Below are positions 59,551 to 64,000 of a stretch of DNA of 64,000 bases, in pieces. The position numbers and the translations under genes are program-made. This DNA comes from Massospora cicadina (taxonomy: Eukaryota > Entomophthoromycota > Entomophthoromycetes > Entomophthorales > Entomophthoraceae), in NCBI GenBank assembly GCA_022478985.1, contig JAKSZP010014856.1:19603-83602 (forward strand), read 5' to 3'. Under the pieces are notes generated by a model. That model searched no databases, was not told where the DNA came from, and worked only from the letters and a program-made list of their open reading frames with translations. Position 1 is the stretch's first letter. Every line of letters starts with the position of its first letter.

Positions 59551-60087
59551 ATTGGTACTAGAGTTTTAAGTGAAGTAAGTAAAAACATTAACAGCTCATC
59601 AGCCAAAAGGACAACAGCAAAACTGTTAATCTGAGTGGCTTGAGAGTAGTGCTGGCACAGCATATAGGCTGTCAGTGTGAGCTTATCATCTGATTAACTT
59701 TAAATATTATAGCAAAGCATGGGTATCTGTATGTTAGGCTTATATATTTTAGAAACCTTCATAATTTAGTAACCTAATTAGTAATATAATTCTGGCAAAT
59801 TAAGTAGAAGTTGATTTAGTAATTTGGAAGATATGTCACATACACAATAATTTTAAGTATAAAGAGATGTTTTGGGTAGCAGTTTGGTGTTACCTGATTG
59901 AATTGATAGGTTTATTTTGTTTGCTGAATGGTTGATGACATTTGCTCAAATTGATTGGACACAGTTTAATTTGGAGGGATGATTAGTTATTGGTTGATTT
60001 GATAAGTTCATTTAGGTTTACCTGAGTGGTTGGTGTTTTTTGGTTGATTCAATTGAGCAAATAGATTTAGCTGAGTGGTTTTGTTTA

Positions 60088-60170
60088 TCTATAATATAAA
60101 ATCTAAATTAATAAATTGTATATCTAAAATTTTATAGACACCGTAGCAAAGCATGGGTAAAATCAGCTAG
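60088..60170 (+). mobile_element. Helitron-like 83-bp unit or end
   Basis: Starts TCTATAATATAAAATC after A and ends GCAAAGCATGGGTAAA, then CAGCTAG before T. Both ends have Helitron form (A|TC...CTAG|T). It may be a minimal unit or just the 3' end of a longer one. Confidence 0.35.
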
Positions 60171-60486
60171 TAAGATATAATTTATATTTGTAAGCAAAAT
60201 TCAATAATTCAGTTTAAAATATGGCACCAACTTCAAAAAAGGGTTTTATTGAGGTGGCATAGTTTTTGCAATTATTTTATACTTATTAGAGCTTTTTTTT
60301 AAAGGTGGTTCTTTTGTATAGGTATTTTTTTAGTACATAATACTAAATCTACAAAAAATGGTGGGATCATTTATTATTAAAAAGTTTAGAATATCAAATA
60401 TAAAGTTTGTAAATTTTGTACCTTATTTAATAGAACTAATTTGTAAGTAAAATTAGTTTCTATAAAAAGGAAAATCAACCTTAATT

Positions 60487-60537
60487 AAAGGATCTCAATC
60501 CGACCATCAGTACTAAAAAAAAAAAGGATCTCAATCC
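60487..60537 (+). mobile_element. ultra-short retroposon-like insertion, locus 3
   Basis: AAAGGATCTCAATCC occurs at 60487-60501 and 60523-60537. Between them lies GACCATCAGTACT plus A's. It is the same core as loci 1 and 2, lacking one T. Confidence 0.75.
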
Positions 60538-60789
60538 ACACAGATGAATAGAAATACAAAATGCCTCGTTTAAACCCAAATTTAAGCCTGTTTAATTTTA
60601 ATTTGCTATTTCAAAATTATAGCCAGTTTTTGGAAAACCCAGATATAGAATATAGTTCAGAATTTGACCAAATTAGGATCAAAGCTAGGAAAGACCATAC
60701 TATATATATCATACCATGTGTTTATTCCTTAATTATAAACTCTGTTATGAGGGAAATCAGCTGATTTTCACTCAATGGTGCTTCACGCC

Positions 60790-61506
60790 AGCAGGTAATC
60801 CACAAATGGTTTTAATAAATTTAAGTTAAAATTAAATTGCTAATAAAAATTAGGCTTTTATCAATTTTTATTATAGGTACAATAAGGGAAAAATGATGAC
60901 CCTCAATATATAACTGTTTAGTATTTAAAGTACTTTGAGGGTTGAGGAAGATTTGAGGATATATTCAGAATAGCTTACATGAGCCTGAATTAGGAAATAT
61001 GAAGGATAATGTATCATAACTTGGGAACTCACTTCAGGGCAGCAGAGCAAAATAAGAGAAATTTTGATTGGTTAAAACATACCCATGAGGTAACATTTTT
61101 ATAAACTTAAGCCAATCACCACTTGAGAATTTTCTTGCACCTTGGGAGACCCCCACCAAGCCTATAAAAGGGGGGTCCCCACATACATGCATTGAAGGAC
61201 TTTGGGGTGGTGGGGGAGTGCCTTCTGATGGTAGCCTCAAAGTCCATCGTGTGGTCAGAGTAATTTGACCATTCAATTTTACGTTTGGTGCCCATAGAGG
61301 TTTTGAACTCATGTTACCCCAATTAATGGGGTTCCACCAAGAATTGGAAAGGGACTTTTGGCCAATTTCTTTGACTTCATCAATTTTATTATTAATAACC
61401 AAGCTTTAACAACATCTGAAAATTGCAAATGGCCAACCTTTCCCCTCTTTGGCTGAATTCAACCAGGATATTCTTATTCTTCAGCTGTGAGGGCAAATGT
61501 CCAACA
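60790..61506 (-). repeat. LTR remnant related to element B
   Basis: On the minus strand it starts TGTTGGACATTTGCC. It then has a frame with SLSNSWWNP and NGQITLTTRWTLR, parallel to TLADSWWNP and NRITLTSQPNLR in the B1 LTR (34662-34800). The left end near 60790 (ATTTGTGGATTACC) resembles the B1 LTR end. The 122-codon frame inside is therefore LTR sequence, not a gene. Confidence 0.55.
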
Positions 61507-62108
61507 TCTTTCAAAGGATCATTATATCTCAATCCTGAGTTTTATAAAATTATATTTGTGGAAAGATTTACCCTTGTAAGAAAAAATCTTATAAACAATT
61601 GACGCATTTTTAGTGTTAACTAAATCTAACCTTTGAATCAGAAACCCAATTGAATTTAAAATACCTCCAATAGCATAATTAGCTCATATTTTGGCTCTAA
61701 ATCTAAATTATAAGAGGTTGGTTGTTTAAATCCTAGTGCAATCACTTTTAGCTATATGTATAAAAGAGAAATACCACTGACTGACTCATTACTAAATCTC
61801 CAAAAAATTAAAACCTAAAAACTTGAAATTTTGTATATAAGTTTCTTGTGTGATGTAGGTGAGCAAAAAGTTAGGATTTTTGAAATTTGAAGTAAAAAAG
61901 GTTTATATATAACCAGTGAATATAATATACGTTTTTGATAGTATTTGCTATATTATTATAACTGAGAGTTTAGTATTTAGTTGCTTCAATAGTTATAATC
62001 ATGAAAACTTACCTTATAAATTTTGATTAAATAAAGTGCTTACTTTAAGCTCCCCTAATAAGATTAGAGAGTGTTAATATGGGTTATCTTTTGGTGCTTT
62101 TATTAACA

Positions 62109-63420
62109 CTAGCATTCATTACTATGCTTTACTACAGTGTCAAAAAAATTTTAATGATTCAAATTGATAAATTTAGACCTTAAACTTTAGATAAACAATA
62201 ACTACTAAGTCAAATCTAATTGCTTAATAGAATCAACTAAAACCAACCAACCACTCATCCAAAACTGAATTTTTTAATTGTTTTTCTGTAAACTTATATG
62301 AGGGAAGTCCTCAAACCTTGCAATTGTTTTTAACTACTTTTTAGACTGCTAGAGATTTTTATTTAGCACACTTATTTATCTCTGATGATAATACAATAAA
62401 TTATTGAAAATTTTAATTTTTTATGTATAAAATAAAAAGTTCTATCTTTATTAAGTGAAAATCCTATATATTTTGATAGCAGTTGGTATATAGTTATGGC
62501 TGAGCAGTTTAGATTTGGCTGATTTTCAAAGTTTTCAAGTTTATCTTCCAAACTAGCAAAAGCTTTGAAATTTGACACATTTATGTGTATCTAATGTCAA
62601 TACAATTCCTCATTAAAAATTATGAAAATTGTAAATTTTGCAGAATAAGCCTTTTTAGAAGCATCTAACATTTTTAATTTGTTTTTAGTTTATAAGCGTT
62701 TCTCTAAATCACAATATTATGTGTTCAAATCTTGCATTCTTTATTTAACTCATTTTTTGACATCTTCTATTGATAAAATATTTCACAGTTACTAAAATTA
62801 GAAGACAATTAATTTTCCATCATAATTGAATTCCTATAGTAAAATAAAAAAGGTAAAATATATAGGAAGTGAAAATTTTATATATTCTTAATTGTATTCA
62901 GTATATTGTTACAGCTGAGCATTTTGATATTTGGTTAATTCAAAAGTTCTACTGGTTTTGCCAAATGGTTGGTAGGTTTAGGTTGATTAACCCTATCACT
63001 GATTTGACACATATATGCATCAAAAAATATGGTTTTGTGTAAGTCTAAAAATGCATATATGCATCCAAAAATAAAGGTATGTAAACCTTAAACGCATATA
63101 TATATCCAAAAAATAAGATTTAGATATTTATTTCAAGTTTTTTTGAGTATTTATATTATAAACAAGGACAAATTATTTCAAAAAGTTTAATTGTCAACTA
63201 AGAATTTTTTTTCTAAATTTTAGGGCCTTAAGAGAGGTTTTCCAAAATAATTAAAGGGTTAATAAGCATGATAGTTTTAGTAAGCAGTTAGTGATTGTTT
63301 AATTTAATAAGTTGATTGGGTTTGGCAAGTTGTTGGTTTTTGGTTGTTGGTTGTTTTGAAGGTTCAAAAATGTTTTTGAGTTTTATTAAGGTTTATCTTG
63401 CTAGATTTTATAATGGTAGA
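62109..63420 (-). mobile_element. Helitron-like non-autonomous element
   Basis: On the minus strand the 5' end is TCTACCATTATAAAATC after A and the 3' end is GTAGTAAAGCATAGTAATGA...GCTAG before T, so the unit lies between A and T as Helitrons do. 1312 bp, AT-rich, with no Rep/helicase frame. The 3' end matches those at 60170 and 56270. Confidence 0.45.
63005..63110. repeat. short repeats with TGCATATATGCA palindrome
   Basis: Three copies of a CATATATGCATCMAAAAATA-type segment at about 40-bp spacing. The middle one contains the 12-bp palindrome TGCATATATGCA. Confidence 0.5.
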
Positions 63421-63539
63421 TGTCCACCCCTAAGTTTAAGAATTAATTAAATTTACTGAACCAATCCTATGTAAAAAGTGGACTTATCAAACCAAAAAGA
63501 TATACTACCAAAAATCTGGCCAAATCCTAAATGAGCTTA

Positions 63540-64000
63540 TTTTTTTAGCACTAGTGGTGCCCAACCCAAAAGGGGGAGCCACCACACTTCTTTTTTTGCA
63601 AATTGGGCCAAACAAAAGGATTTATTATAAATTAAAAAATTCCAATATAGCCCCTAGGTTATCAGCCTAGCAAGCCATATCAGATGGCGAGGAAGCTTTA
63701 GGGAAACTTTTGTCCAGCAACCACTTTAGCTGGTGGACCATGGCGGACAGCATCAAGGTAGGGGAATCAGTGACATGAGGCGTAAGGAGGTATACTTTGG
63801 GTTTTCTTCATTAATGAGGCCGGTGGTGTCCATTGCCTCAACATATTGAGCAAATTAATGCTCAGCAAAAGTTATTAGTGCCAGCACACAAGTAAATGAC
63901 TTGATGCACCATTGGGCTTGGGGATAGTTGGGGTCAAAAAGAGAGGTTTTTTCTGCATTAATAAAAGTGTGGCTCACACTGAAAGCAAACTCCTCAATTC
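63540..64000 (-). pseudogene. ORF1-like retroposon, runs off right edge
   Basis: The minus strand reads SLFDPNYPQAQW, SFTCVLALITFAE, EAMDTTGLINEENPKYTSL and LMLSAMVHQLKWLL in shifting frames. These follow the order of ASFNPSAKIFRHSVSLF, LLAAFVESLSHH, VENSYFTDLH and PWLSALIWYCNQ in the half-LINE. A tail with CTCCCCCTTTTGGGTTGGGC lies near 63555-63585. The 5' part lies outside the window. Confidence 0.5.

Larger units (their letters stand above)
58740..60486. other. AT-rich spacer with repeats
   Basis: No gene. It contains the 91-bp tandem repeat at 59262-59550 and a Helitron-like end at 60088-60170. Confidence 0.5.

Noticed and set aside
60561..60764. 67-codon frame right of micro-insertion locus 3
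   Set aside because: It is short, AT-rich, and has no motif or relative; it cannot be told from chance.
61034..61402. A 122-codon minus-strand gene
   Set aside because: Its sequence matches the LTR of the B family (SWWNP, ITLT), so it is LTR sequence that happens to be open.

Overview
The window is eukaryotic, AT-rich, and made almost entirely of transposable elements and their debris. I could not recognise a single host gene, tRNA or rRNA. The mix of elements is a Tf1/sushi-like chromodomain Ty3/Gypsy lineage, two further Ty3/Gypsy lineages, L1-like LINEs with ORF1-only derivatives, tRNA-headed SINEs and Helitron-like ends. This would fit a TE-bloated filamentous or early-diverging fungus, but the assignment is an inference. 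One mariner copy looks metazoan in type, and a non-fungal host is not excluded.

Layout, left part. An LTR remnant (159-1143) is followed by a LINE ORF1-like retroposon (about 2091-9442). That retroposon is split by a complete Ty3/Gypsy element, A1 (2592-8964, 5-bp TSD CCATC). Next come a decayed LINE (about 9443-13966), a SINE with a 15-bp TSD (14136-14267), a 1.3-kb mariner (16506-17820), a full-length but dead LINE on the minus strand (18505-23761), a small non-coding LTR element (24352-26120), a second SINE (28385-28683) and AT-rich spacers.

The centre (29828-55764) is a nested stack. Element B2 (29833-55759, TSD TTAAG) contains the minus-strand element C1 (31003-52684). C1 contains A2 (34407-46510), which contains B1 (34529-40700), which contains a 5'-truncated ORF1 retroposon (39677-40589, 17-bp TSD). 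Sequence on the two sides of each insertion rejoins into one reading of the older element. A1 and A2 are one family. They encode protease, RT, RNase H, integrase and chromodomain, and carry an 11-nt (A2) or 9-nt (A1) match between the predicted mRNA 5' end and the primer site. B1 and B2 are a second family with a tRNA-type primer site; C1 is a third. B1 has lost most of pol, and its LTRs carry a 75-bp minisatellite, 4 units on the left and about 15 on the right.

The right part holds a SINE, Helitron-like ends, an ORF1-only half-LINE with its own TSD (56427-58330), a LINE tail, a 91-bp tandem repeat, an LTR remnant of the B type, a Helitron-like element (62109-63420) and another ORF1 copy running off the right edge.

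Three unrelated loci (25722-25772, 26920-27010, 60487-60537) carry the same insert of about 15-20 nt, (R)ACCATC(T)AGTACT plus an A-run, each inside a 15-18 bp target duplication. This ultra-short retroposon-like unit is the best candidate here for something not yet described. Essentially all coding regions are broken by stops or frameshifts; A1 is the least damaged.
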